Source: Bacteroidota bacterium (lineage in GTDB: Bacteria; Bacteroidota; Bacteroidia; Chitinophagales; Chitinophagaceae). From it: DNA of 60,403 bases. This document shows, piece after piece, positions 35,191-43,340 of the stretch. The stretch's first letter is position 1. Each line of letters begins with the position of its first letter. A model generated the notes under the pieces. That model saw nothing but the letters and a program-made list of their open reading frames with translations. It was not told where the DNA came from and did no database searches. The position numbers were made by a program, and so were the translations under genes. The DNA lies in NCBI GenBank assembly GCA_018970395.1, contig JAGWWM010000014.1, positions 1 through 60,403 of the forward strand. Direction: 5' to 3'.

Positions 35191-35224
35191 ATAAGGTGAA
35201 GAATTTTCTTCACCTTATTTTTAT
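35191..35224 (+). terminator. Rho-independent terminator
   Basis: ATAAGGTGAAG / CTTCACCTTAT with a 6-nt AATTTT-type loop, then a T tract. Ends the ferredoxin transcript 25 bp after its stop. Confidence 0.85.
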
Positions 35225-35239
35225 CAATATTTTCATCTC

Positions 35240-36226
35240 ATGAAGCCCAAAATTGCATTGGTAACAGGAGGATTTTCAGGAGAAGCCGTTGTTTCCTACC
35301 GGTCTGCCGATACGATTCAACAACATATTGATCCTGACCAATATGAAGTTTATCGTATAGATATTCGTAAAGAGGGCTGGTTCTATGAGGCAACTGATGG
35401 GAGCAAATATCCGGTGAATAAATCCGATTTTTCTGTCAGTCTTAATGATTACAACCTGCACTTTGATGCTGTTTTTATTGCCTTACATGGCACACCCGGT
35501 GAAGATGGGAAATTGCAGGGCTATTTTGATTTGATTGGACTTCCTTATACTTCCTGCAACGCAGCGACATCTGCGATTACTTTCAATAAAAGATATACGG
35601 TAGGGGTGGCTGCTTTCTCCGGTATTGCCGTGGCCAAAAGCGTGCATCTGTTTCGTGATAGTGCCTGGAGTGCCGAAACTGCGGCTGCTGAATTAAAATT
35701 CCCTGTATTCGTAAAACCCAATAACGGAGGCAGCAGTATCGGAATGAGCAAAGTACTCAATCCAGAAGCATTGGAAGCGGCTATTCATAAAGCATTCAAG
35801 GAAGATGATCAGGTGTTAGTAGAGGAAATGGTAGAGGGATGCGAATTTACCATTGGGGTATTCCGATCGGAAGGTAAAATTATTACCTTGCCTATGACGG
35901 AAATTCGGGTGAAAGAAGGGGTTGAATTTTTCAATTTTGAAGCCAAGTATGAAGGGAAAAGTGAGGAGATAACGCCGGCAGTTGCATCTCCAAAGCATTT
36001 TGCCAATATTGAGGCTGCGGCAAAAAAAATCTATCAGGTTTTTAATTGCAGTGGTATTGTAAGAATTGATTTTATTTATCATGAAGCAACCGACACGCCG
36101 TATATGCTGGAGATTAATACCGTGCCCGGACAAAGTGCCGCCAGTATTGTGCCTCAACAGGTAAAAGCATATGGTTGGACATTACGTAGGTTTTATGGCA
36201 CGTTATTAAAAGAGATTTTACCTTAA
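35240..36226 (+). CDS. ddl: D-alanine--D-alanine ligase
   Basis: ATP-dependent ligase making the D-Ala-D-Ala end of the peptidoglycan peptide. 328 residues, ATP-grasp fold. Visible: ALVTGGFSGEAVVSYRSA (N-terminal substrate site; the family has GGxSxExxVS), FIALHGTPGEDGKLQG, FVKPNNGGSSIGMSK (ATP loop), and LEINTVPGQSAASIVPQQ (metal-binding Glu/Asn). It starts with ATG right after the terminator of the ferredoxin and is followed 36 bp later by the PASTA gene, probably in one transcript. Confidence 0.95.
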   Translation: MKPKIALVTGGFSGEAVVSYRSADTIQQHIDPDQYEVYRIDIRKEGWFYEATDGSKYPVNKSDFSVSLNDYNLHFDAVFIALHGTPGEDGKLQGYFDLIGLPYTSCNAATSAITFNKRYTVGVAAFSGIAVAKSVHLFRDSAWSAETAAAELKFPVFVKPNNGGSSIGMSKVLNPEALEAAIHKAFKEDDQVLVEEMVEGCEFTIGVFRSEGKIITLPMTEIRVKEGVEFFNFEAKYEGKSEEITPAVASPKHFANIEAAAKKIYQVFNCSGIVRIDFIYHEATDTPYMLEINTVPGQSAASIVPQQVKAYGWTLRRFYGTLLKEILP

Positions 36227-36262
36227 ACAGATTTCTTATTTTTACTAACATAATCGGAACAA

Positions 36263-37099
36263 GTGTTTGATTTCATTACAAAAAAATCCTTTGGTGTCAA
36301 TCTCCTGGCAGCTGCTTTGCTAGGTTTTCTGATCATTTTTATTTTTTTTCAAACGCTTAACTGGCTGACCAATCATGGCGATTATATCAAAGTGCCGGAT
36401 ATAAAAGGCAAAAAGATTGAAGAAGCCCGAAAATTGCTGGAAGCACAGGGTTTTGAGGTGGAGGTGCAGGACAGCGTTTTCTTTGATAATGTCCCTCCCC
36501 TTACAGTGATGAAGCAATTGCCTTTGCCTAATGAAATGGTAAAGGTAAACAGGACCGTGTATCTAACGATTAATCGCATTCAACCGCCATTGGTGGTGGT
36601 TCCGAATTTTATGGGACAGACATTCAGGAGTGTGGAGATGCAATTGCGTACCCTCGGATTCAAACTCGGAGATACTACTTACAAGCCGGATTTTGCGGTG
36701 GGTTCTGTACTTGAACAGTTATACAAAGGTCAGGCTGTTCGTCCGGGTACCAGTATTCCAATGGGTAGTCGAATTGATCTTGTTTTGGGCTCCGGGTTAC
36801 AGCAGGATGAAATGCCGGTGCCTGCTTTATTGGGTATGACTTTTGGAGAGGCAAAAATATTACTCGAGCAGAATGGTTTATTGCTGGGCGCACTGGTACT
36901 CGATGGTCCTGTATTAGATAGTGCTGCGGCGTATGTCATTCGTCAGCATCCCGCCATAAAAAGTCCGGAGGGCGAAACCATGTTAATCAGAGGAGGTCAA
37001 TTGATGGATTTATGGATCAGTATGGATAAGGAGCGCATGGACACGGCACAATTACGCATGATGCCACCCGCTGAAATACCTCCTGTAACTATTGAATAA
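36263..37099 (+). CDS. PASTA-domain membrane protein
   Basis: 278 residues starting with GTG at 36263. A single membrane helix (LLAAALLGFLIIFIFFQTL, about 15-33) is followed by three PASTA repeats (about 40-105, 110-180, 183-255; each with the V/P-x-(L/F)xGxxxxxAxxxLxxxGxxxg pattern, such as VPDIKGKKIEEARKLLEAQGF). These domains bind peptidoglycan fragments in Ser/Thr kinases and PBPs; here there is no kinase or transpeptidase domain. Position right after ddl fits a role in cell-wall sensing or synthesis. Common in Bacteroidota but without a defined function. Confidence 0.85.
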   Translation: MFDFITKKSFGVNLLAAALLGFLIIFIFFQTLNWLTNHGDYIKVPDIKGKKIEEARKLLEAQGFEVEVQDSVFFDNVPPLTVMKQLPLPNEMVKVNRTVYLTINRIQPPLVVVPNFMGQTFRSVEMQLRTLGFKLGDTTYKPDFAVGSVLEQLYKGQAVRPGTSIPMGSRIDLVLGSGLQQDEMPVPALLGMTFGEAKILLEQNGLLLGALVLDGPVLDSAAAYVIRQHPAIKSPEGETMLIRGGQLMDLWISMDKERMDTAQLRMMPPAEIPPVTIE

Positions 37100-37109
37100 T
37101 CTTAAATTT

Positions 37110-37418
37110 ATGAATACAATTAGTGTTGAAGCTTTAAAAGCGCGTTTGGATGCAGGAGAAAAAATTCATCTAGTGGATGTGCGTGAACCTAACGAGCATG
37201 AACAGTTTAATATCGGTGGTCTATTACTCCCGGTAGGCGATATATTAAGTGGACAAACCGATGAGATCGAAGCATTGAAAGAAGCGGAAGTTATTTTCTA
37301 TTGCCGTAGCGGCAACCGCAGCGGGCGTGCCTGTCAAGTAGCGGAAGCAATGGGTTTCACTAATCCTGTTAACCTGACAGGAGGTATGCTCGCTTGGATC
37401 GATCAATTCGGAGAATAA
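37110..37418 (+). CDS. Rhodanese-like domain protein
   Basis: 102 residues from the ATG at 37110 (an upstream TTG in frame at 37092 overlaps the PASTA gene). Single rhodanese domain with LVDVREPNEHEQFNIGG and the active-site loop YCRSGNRSGRA, whose Cys is intact; the six-residue loop fits a sulfur carrier. It follows the PASTA gene by 10 bp, so it is likely co-transcribed with ddl. The sulfur acceptor is unknown. Confidence 0.92.
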   Translation: MNTISVEALKARLDAGEKIHLVDVREPNEHEQFNIGGLLLPVGDILSGQTDEIEALKEAEVIFYCRSGNRSGRACQVAEAMGFTNPVNLTGGMLAWIDQFGE

Positions 37419-37426
37419 AAAGGGTA

Positions 37427-37482
37427 GAGACGCACCATTGTGCGTCTCACTAACCTTATATTAGACGCAATACATTGCGTCT
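37427..37482. repeat. Two REP-like palindromes
   Basis: Palindrome A: GAGACGCAC-CATT-GTGCGTCTC (37427-37448). Palindrome B: AGACGCAAT-AC-ATTGCGTCT (37463-37482), with GTCTC/GAGAC ends in common. They lie between the rhodanese gene and the convergent TonB receptor gene and may also act as terminators, though T runs are missing. A degenerate third copy lies at 44988. Confidence 0.85.
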
Positions 37483-37489
37483 CTCCAAC

Positions 37490-39748
37490 CTACAACTTCA
37501 CGTTCACCCCAATCATCCCGTTAATCCCAGCCATGGGAAAGAAAAAGTTTTCTGTAATCAACGATCCGTTGTAGATATAACTGTATGTATAGCCATTGGT
37601 TTCATAGAATTGATTCCAAATGTTATTGCACTGGAAAATGAAATTGATGTCACCGAATTTTTTCGAAGGTAAATTCCAAATCCAGCGAAGATCCTGTACC
37701 AGATAACCATTAATTTGGCGATTCTTATTTCCGGTATTATCCATGAATTGATCACTTACGCCTTTTGTAATGAAGCTGATCTGATGTTGTTTTGAAGGAT
37801 TGATATGCAAACTCATACTGCCTACCCAATCCGGTGAAAAGCTCATCGGAGTGGAGCGATAATTTTGTTCTTTTTGTCCAATGAGATTAAAATCTGCATC
37901 ATAATCCGGTGTGTAGTCGGTATAGTTCAAGATGCGGTTGCGACTCCAGGTCAAATTGCCTTCTGCTTGCAACCATTTGGCAAACTGATAGGTGCCCTGC
38001 CATTCAACCCCTAAACGAAAGCTGTTGGGTACATTGGCACGTACTGGATCTCCTACATCATTGATACGACCGGTAAGCACCAGTTGATTAAAATAGCGCA
38101 TATAAAACAGATTCAGATTCCAATTGTATTTGGCGGAAGTTTTTGTAATGCCGGTTTCTACATTATGCAAGGTCTCATGTTTCGGACGAGCTTGCGTCGC
38201 TTCTCTTTCAAAATCATCCCGATTCGGCTCTCTGTTCCCTACTGCATAGGAAGCATACGCAGTATAATTATCTTTGCGATAGGTAAGTCCGAATTTGGGA
38301 TTGAAGAAATGATAATTTTCATTTACCACTACCTCCGGATATTTTCTCGTACCGGTAAAAGCATAATGCACGTTTCTGTATTGCAGATCAGTAAACAGCT
38401 CAAGATTATTGTGAATGCGGTATTGCCATTTGGCAAAACTGTTGATGTCTTTTTTATTGGCATCAAAAAAATACCACCGGTAGTTTTGTGGGATATTGTA
38501 TTGTGCCCAGGGGATCGTTCCGAAATGATCACCGGCATATTGAGTATATCCTCCTCCTAGAATAAATTCATGTTTCTCTTGCTTATACTGCAAAGAAAAT
38601 AAACTGCCGTAAAAATCATTGTCCAACTGCAGTCTTCGAATCAGATCTGTTCTTTTTATGGTTTCTGTTCCAACCATAAAGTCAGGCAATCCGTAACTGC
38701 TGAATTTATTTTCATTTCTGTATTGTTCATAATATCCTGCGCCTTTGGAGTAGAAAAGCGTTAGATTGGCAGTTAGATTCGGTCTGAAGGAGTGGTTTAG
38801 AAAAAACTGATAATGGTCTTGCTGATAATTGTCCGTCTGATTTTCATATTGATACACATTGAATCTTCTCGGATCGGAATTGAACAGGTTTAAGGAGTCC
38901 TGTTTCGTAAAATACAATACCCCTAAATTATTAAAATAATGTGTCAGTAACTGGTCGGGCTGGTTTCTGAGTTTGGCTTCCGGAATGCCATTCCATGCCT
39001 GATAGGTTTTTTCTTTGCCGCTTAGAATATTGAAACGTGCGGAAGTTTTCTTTCCAATATAAGCGCCACTCAGATAAAAAGATTGCAGATCGGTATTGCC
39101 TCTGTCAATAAACCCGTCGCTGCTGATGCGACTTAGTCTGGCATCAATGGTGAAGTGATTGCCGATGAGTCCGCTGCCTACCTTAACTGTGTTTTTCCAG
39201 GTGTTAAAACTTCCGTAACTGTTATTGAGTTCGGCATATGCTTTTTCATTGAATTCATTGGTGCTGAAGTTCATTGTTGCTCCGAAGGCGCCGGCTCCGT
39301 TTGTAGAGCTGCCGACTCCTCTTTGAATTTGAACACTGGATACTGAAGAAGCAAGATCCGGCAGGTTCACAAAAAAGATAGTCTGACTCTCTCCATCATT
39401 GTAGGGAATGCCATTAATCGTCATATTAATTCGGGTAACATCCGATCCTCTGATCCTTAATCCGGTATAACCGATTCCGTTGCCTGCATCACTGGTTACT
39501 ACTACCGACGGAGTTGTATTTAGCAGGAAGGGAAGATCTTGGCCCAGATTAGTTTTGGATATATCTTTTTTAGTGAGAATGGTTTTCGCAAAGGGAGAAT
39601 GGTCAGCGGCTCTGAGTGCCGTAATTTCCACCGGTTTCAGCATGCGCAACTGTGAGCTTGAATCCATTTGTTTTTCTTCCCCAGCTTTCTGTGCGAAAGC
39701 GTTCCATTGAATGAGCAAGAGAGTGCCCAACAAAATCATTCGTTTCAT
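37490..39748 (-). CDS. TonB-dependent outer-membrane receptor, probable thiamine/thiamine-phosphate importer
   Basis: 752 residues: signal peptide MKRMILLGTLLLIQWNAFA, plug domain with VVTSDAGNGIGYTGLRIRGSDVTRINMTINGIPYNDGES (residues ~85-125, split by the conserved GxRxRG), then a 22-strand barrel ending in the aromatic GMIGVNVKL. The TPP riboswitch 100 bp upstream strongly suggests the substrate is thiamine or a derivative, in line with known TPP-controlled outer-membrane receptors of Bacteroidota. It lacks the N-terminal carboxypeptidase-like domain of SusC-type proteins. Residue-level substrate determinants are not readable. Confidence 0.9.
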   Translation of the reverse strand: MKRMILLGTLLLIQWNAFAQKAGEEKQMDSSSQLRMLKPVEITALRAADHSPFAKTILTKKDISKTNLGQDLPFLLNTTPSVVVTSDAGNGIGYTGLRIRGSDVTRINMTINGIPYNDGESQTIFFVNLPDLASSVSSVQIQRGVGSSTNGAGAFGATMNFSTNEFNEKAYAELNNSYGSFNTWKNTVKVGSGLIGNHFTIDARLSRISSDGFIDRGNTDLQSFYLSGAYIGKKTSARFNILSGKEKTYQAWNGIPEAKLRNQPDQLLTHYFNNLGVLYFTKQDSLNLFNSDPRRFNVYQYENQTDNYQQDHYQFFLNHSFRPNLTANLTLFYSKGAGYYEQYRNENKFSSYGLPDFMVGTETIKRTDLIRRLQLDNDFYGSLFSLQYKQEKHEFILGGGYTQYAGDHFGTIPWAQYNIPQNYRWYFFDANKKDINSFAKWQYRIHNNLELFTDLQYRNVHYAFTGTRKYPEVVVNENYHFFNPKFGLTYRKDNYTAYASYAVGNREPNRDDFEREATQARPKHETLHNVETGITKTSAKYNWNLNLFYMRYFNQLVLTGRINDVGDPVRANVPNSFRLGVEWQGTYQFAKWLQAEGNLTWSRNRILNYTDYTPDYDADFNLIGQKEQNYRSTPMSFSPDWVGSMSLHINPSKQHQISFITKGVSDQFMDNTGNKNRQINGYLVQDLRWIWNLPSKKFGDINFIFQCNNIWNQFYETNGYTYSYIYNGSLITENFFFPMAGINGMIGVNVKL

Positions 39749-39851
39749 GTTCGATTTTTTGGTTTAAAAAAGTAGGGGAGAAAATTATTGCTCAGCAGCA
39801 ATGAGCCCTTGTAAGAGGAGAGATCGCGCTATGAATGCGACGGTTGTAACT

Positions 39852-39930
39852 CCATCCCTGCGCAGGCATTACCCTGATCAGGTTCTACGGGTTTAATCTC
39901 AGCTGATTATACAATGAATCGGCACCCCGG
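39852..39930 (-). ncRNA. TPP riboswitch (THI element)
   Basis: On the minus strand the conserved TPP aptamer features are in order: CCGGGGTGCC, then CTGAGA, ACCC, GAACCTGATC, GGGTAATGCC and GCGCAGGGA. All parts of the core (J3/2 CUGAGA, the GGAUC-like CTGATC and the AGGGTAATGCC-type block) are present, so the aptamer is complete. Between it and the TonB receptor ATG (103 bp) a GCTCA..TGAGC or ATTGCT..AGCAAT stem could be the expression platform; no T run is seen, so translational control is more likely than termination. Confidence 0.93.
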
Positions 39931-39963
39931 GAAAATGAAATCATCATATTGCTTGATTTCGAT

Positions 39964-39993
39964 GCAAATGTAGCGCCGTTTTGAACAATCAAA
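39964..39993 (-). promoter_or_regulatory. Promoter of the TPP riboswitch / TonB receptor transcript
   Basis: Minus strand -33 TTTG (39990-39993) and -7 TACATTTGC (39964-39972) with a 17-bp spacer; both match the Bacteroidota consensus. The transcript would start about 30 nt upstream of the aptamer. Confidence 0.65.
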
Positions 39994-40014
39994 AAAATAC
40001 TGTCTAATCTTATT

Positions 40015-40047
40015 TTTGGATGACGCTTATAATTGTTATACATTTGC
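40015..40047 (+). promoter_or_regulatory. Promoter of the initiator tRNA gene
   Basis: -33 TTTG (40015-40018), 20-bp spacer, -7 TACATTTGC (40039-40047), 9 bp ahead of the tRNA. Confidence 0.7.
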
Positions 40048-40056
40048 ATTTCAAAT

Positions 40057-40128
<72 letters not shown>

Positions 40129-40132
40129 CAAC

Positions 40133-40156
40133 AGCCATCTTCAGGATGGCTTTTTT
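40133..40156 (+). terminator. Rho-independent terminator of tRNA-fMet
   Basis: AGCCATC / GATGGCT with a short TTCAG-type loop, followed by T6. Confidence 0.85.
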
Positions 40157-40182
40157 GTGCCCGGCACTGCGTAATTTTGAGT

Positions 40183-41430
40183 ATGCGGAAATCAATTGAA
40201 ATCTTATGGAACAGCCTACGCTTCGCTATTCAGGAATTGAATAAGAACAAACTCCGTACTTTTTTGAGTTTACTTGGCATCACTTTCGGTATCTTCTGCA
40301 TCATCAGCGTCATGGCAACTGTTGGGAGTCTGCAACGAAACGTGAAAAATTCACTGGAAACGATTGGTACAAATACTATTTACATTCAAAAATGGTCTTG
40401 GGGAGGTGGCTCTGATTATCCCTGGTGGAAATATATGAGTCGACCCAATACGCAATACAAAGAACTCGCACCGGTAAAAGCCAAAACCTCGCTGGCGCAA
40501 TCGGTTGCTTTCTCTTACTTTAATTCATCGCCGATTGATTACAAGGAAGTGTCATTGGAGAGTGTGAACCTCTATGGCATCACGGAATCCTTTCATGAAA
40601 TTCAACCGGTAACGGTTGGCTATGGTCGCTATCTTTCTTCTAATGAATTTCAGTCGGGTGCCGCTACTACGGTAGTGGGATACAACGTAGCTCAACAATT
40701 ATTTGGCGATGTAACAAGAGCTCTCGGTAAAAGCATCTCCGTAAAGGGAAGAAAAGTGGTAGTGGCAGGGGTGATGCAGAAACAAGGCCAAAGTCTGATA
40801 GGAGGGTGGAACTTTGACGATGTTATTATGATTCCTTATCATTTTCTGAAACAAATTGCCGATGATGAAAAAAGTGATGCCTTCCTGCTGGTGAAAGGGA
40901 AAGAAGGTGTGCCGGTGGAAGATTTGAAAAATGAATTGAGGGGAGTGATGCGCAGTGTGAGAAGACTGAGTCCAAAACAAGAAGACAATTTTTCACTCAA
41001 TGATGTCAGCTCAGGTTCCACTCAATTAAATTCCATCTTCAGCGGGATGACGGTTGGCGGATTTGCCATCACCATTCTTTCTTTTATCGTGGGCATTTTT
41101 GGGGTGGCCAATATCATGTTTGTAAGTGTTCGGGAAAGAACGGCTATCATTGGACTAAAAAAAGCCATTGGTGCGAAAAGGTCAACTATCCTCATTGAGT
41201 TCCTGATGGAAAGCGCTTTTCTTTGTTTGCTCGGCGGTGCGATCGGATTGTTGCTGGTGTATTTGCTGACTTTACTTCTCACACATAGTTTGAATTTTGA
41301 AATTTTTATTTCTCTCAAATTGTTCACCGCTGCGGTTATTTCTTGCATTCTTACCGGTATTTTAGCCGGCATTATTCCGGCTTTTATTGCTGCCCGTATG
41401 GATCCGGTGGCTGCTATACGAAGCAAATAA
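40183..41430 (+). CDS. ABC transporter permease, MacB/FtsX type
   Basis: 415-residue inner-membrane protein. One N-terminal helix (about 24-46), a large periplasmic MacB-like core (about 50-280, incl. VVGYNVAQQLFG), and three C-terminal helices (about 285-310, 335-365, 380-405) around the FtsX domain, whose conserved signature REERTAIIGLKKAIGAKR-like stretch is seen as VRERTAIIGLKKAIGAKR. The ATPase and membrane fusion partners are not adjacent, so the gene is orphaned here. I use ATG 40183; a -7-like TAATTTTG (40172-40179) only 3 bp in front may imply a leaderless mRNA or be coincidental. Confidence 0.9.
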   Translation: MRKSIEILWNSLRFAIQELNKNKLRTFLSLLGITFGIFCIISVMATVGSLQRNVKNSLETIGTNTIYIQKWSWGGGSDYPWWKYMSRPNTQYKELAPVKAKTSLAQSVAFSYFNSSPIDYKEVSLESVNLYGITESFHEIQPVTVGYGRYLSSNEFQSGAATTVVGYNVAQQLFGDVTRALGKSISVKGRKVVVAGVMQKQGQSLIGGWNFDDVIMIPYHFLKQIADDEKSDAFLLVKGKEGVPVEDLKNELRGVMRSVRRLSPKQEDNFSLNDVSSGSTQLNSIFSGMTVGGFAITILSFIVGIFGVANIMFVSVRERTAIIGLKKAIGAKRSTILIEFLMESAFLCLLGGAIGLLLVYLLTLLLTHSLNFEIFISLKLFTAAVISCILTGILAGIIPAFIAARMDPVAAIRSK

Positions 41431-41457
41431 GTTTACTTTGCATTTTATTCAATTAAA

Positions 41458-42501
41458 GTGCCGACAAATATTCTTGCGATAGAAAGTTCCTGTGATGAAA
41501 CCGCTGCATCTGTTTGCAGCGAGGGGCGCATTATTTCCAATGTAATTGCTTCTCAATCGGTGCATGAATTATACGGCGGTGTAGTGCCCGAACTCGCGAG
41601 TCGCGCTCATATGGAACAGATCATTCCGGTTGTAGAAAAAGCATTAAATGATGCAGCGATTAGTTCGCAGCAATTGGATGCCATAGCATTTACTCAGTCA
41701 CCCGGATTAATCGGATCATTATTGGTAGGAGCTCAGTTTGCCAAGTCAATGGCACTGGCACTTGATAAGCCACTTATTGCTGTGCATCACATGCAGGCGC
41801 ATGTGTTGGCCAATCTGATTCCGGAGCGAAAACCTGCCTTTCCTTTTTTATGTCTTACCGTTAGCGGCGGACATACACAAATTGTTTTGTGCGAATCTCC
41901 TTTGCATCTCAAAGTATTGGGTGAAACAATTGATGATGCTGCAGGAGAGGCTTTTGATAAATCTGCTAAGTTGTTGGGGTTGCCTTATCCTGGCGGCCCA
42001 TTGATTGATCGCTATGCAGCTGAAGGGAATTTCAAGCGATTTAAGTTTCCCGAGCCTAAAGTGCCAGGACTGAATTTTAGTTTTAGTGGATTAAAGACAG
42101 CCATTCTCTACTTCCTGCAAAATGCAGGCAAGAGCATGGTGTATAAAGAGCAGTTTCTTGCGTCAGTAGAAGAAAAAAATAATTTCATTCAATCTAATCT
42201 GTCAGATTTATGTGCAAGTATTCAGCAGGCCATTATTCAAATCTTGTTACACAAATTGGAAATGGCAGTAGAGCAGACAGGTATCACGAGTATTTGTCTG
42301 GCAGGAGGAGTAAGTGCCAATAGGGGACTAAGAACCGCACTGGAATCAGCAGGAAGGAAAAATGGATGGGAAACATTTATACCTTCTTTTGAGTATTGTA
42401 CGGATAATGCGGCAATGATTGCCATAACCGCTTATTATAAATGGCTGGCCAAAGATTTTGTCTCACTCGATACAAGTCCTTCTGCGCGTGCTCATTGGTA
42501 A
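41458..42501 (+). CDS. tsaD: tRNA N6-adenosine threonylcarbamoyltransferase
   Basis: Attaches threonylcarbamoyl to A37 of ANN-decoding tRNAs (t6A). 347 residues with ILAIESSCDETAASV at the start, the metal-binding HHMQAHVLA and GGHTQIVL, DDAAGEAFDKSAKLLGLPYPGG, and the C-terminal LAGGVSANRGLR with TDNAAMIA. The start codon is GTG at 41458, chosen as the only one that keeps the conserved N-terminus. 27 bp follow the ABC permease, with a TTACTTTGC near-consensus -7 box in that gap. Its substrate donor enzyme tsaC is at 10814. Confidence 0.96.
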   Translation: MPTNILAIESSCDETAASVCSEGRIISNVIASQSVHELYGGVVPELASRAHMEQIIPVVEKALNDAAISSQQLDAIAFTQSPGLIGSLLVGAQFAKSMALALDKPLIAVHHMQAHVLANLIPERKPAFPFLCLTVSGGHTQIVLCESPLHLKVLGETIDDAAGEAFDKSAKLLGLPYPGGPLIDRYAAEGNFKRFKFPEPKVPGLNFSFSGLKTAILYFLQNAGKSMVYKEQFLASVEEKNNFIQSNLSDLCASIQQAIIQILLHKLEMAVEQTGITSICLAGGVSANRGLRTALESAGRKNGWETFIPSFEYCTDNAAMIAITAYYKWLAKDFVSLDTSPSARAHW

Positions 42502-42506
42502 AAAGT

Positions 42507-43223
42507 ATGCCAAACCCGTATTTTCAATTTAAACAGTTTGTGATTTATCAGGATCAGTGTGCGATGAAAGTAAGCACAGACAGTTGTTTGTTTGGTGCCT
42601 GGATCAGTAAAAGAATCATCCCGGGACTAAGCAATATCAGAACCGTGTTGGATATTGGTGTCGGCACCGGTTTGTTGATGCTGATGATGGCGCAGGAACA
42701 TAATTTTGAAATAGATGGTATTGACCTGGATATTTCCGCCTTTCAACAGGCCAGCTCCAATATCTCATTGACAAAATGGAAGGAAAGGCTGCAGTTGTAT
42801 CAGGGAGATGTGAAAGCTTTCACTTTTAATCGACCTTATGATTTGATTATTTCTAATCCGCCCTTTTATGAAAATAATTTACTGCCTCATTCAGAATCAA
42901 AAGCCGCTGCCATGCACGATGCGACTTTAACTTTTGAAGCATTATTGGCTTCCATTGAAAAATGGTTAGCTCCTGAAGGATATGCTGCATTGTTGATTCC
43001 CTATCATCGTTTTGAGTATTTGAAAAATATCTCACAAGTCAAGGGATTTTATATCCGGCAGGCTGTAAATATTCAACACAGATCCGATCATAGGGCTATT
43101 CGAACGATGGTTTTATTGAGCAGAGCTCCTGCTGAACTCAGTATCCGAAATATGGTAATAAAAGAAAATACTGGCCAATATAGTGATGCGTTTATGGAGT
43201 TATTAAGTGGGTATTATTTGTGA
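42507..43223 (+). CDS. trmN6: tRNA1(Val) A37 N6-methyltransferase, TrmN6/YfiC type
   Basis: 238-residue SAM-dependent methyltransferase. SAM-binding VLDIGVGTGLLMLMMAQ is at about 46-62 and the catalytic N-P-P-F motif of N6-adenine methylases at IISNPPFYENN (about 113-123), with the YfiC-like start YFQFKQFVIYQDQCAMKVSTDSCLFGAW. E. coli YfiC methylates A37 of tRNA-Val; whether the target is the same here is inference. It begins 5 bp after tsaD, with ATG at 42507, so both t6A37 and m6A37 enzymes are in one operon. Confidence 0.9.
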   Translation: MPNPYFQFKQFVIYQDQCAMKVSTDSCLFGAWISKRIIPGLSNIRTVLDIGVGTGLLMLMMAQEHNFEIDGIDLDISAFQQASSNISLTKWKERLQLYQGDVKAFTFNRPYDLIISNPPFYENNLLPHSESKAAAMHDATLTFEALLASIEKWLAPEGYAALLIPYHRFEYLKNISQVKGFYIRQAVNIQHRSDHRAIRTMVLLSRAPAELSIRNMVIKENTGQYSDAFMELLSGYYL

Positions 43224-43228
43224 TGGGG

Positions 43229-43340
43229 GATGTTGTGGGTTGTTGGTTATTGGTTGTTGGTTGTAAGTTGTAAGTTGTAAGTTGTGGGTTCTCAATTACT
43301 AATTATTAATTACTAATTATTAATTCCTAATTCCTAATTC
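43229..43340. repeat. Long composite heptad array (GTTGTNN then AATTANT then AATTCCT)
   Basis: The clearest array in the window: about eight GTTNNNN words (GTTGTGG, GTTGTTG, GTTATTG, GTTGTAA) pass over a short junction into AATTACT/AATTATT words and then AATTCCT words, all with a period of 7. It spans the whole gap between trmN6 and polX-like, which are convergent, and runs into the polX-like stop codon (43334-43336). Confidence 0.9.

Noticed and set aside
40172-40179. -7 box of the ABC permease as a firm feature
   Set aside because: It matches consensus but lies 3 bp before ATG and lacks a clear -33; kept only as a remark.
43229-43340. CRISPR array or minisatellite
   Set aside because: Units are 7 nt, no spacers, no cas genes in the window.
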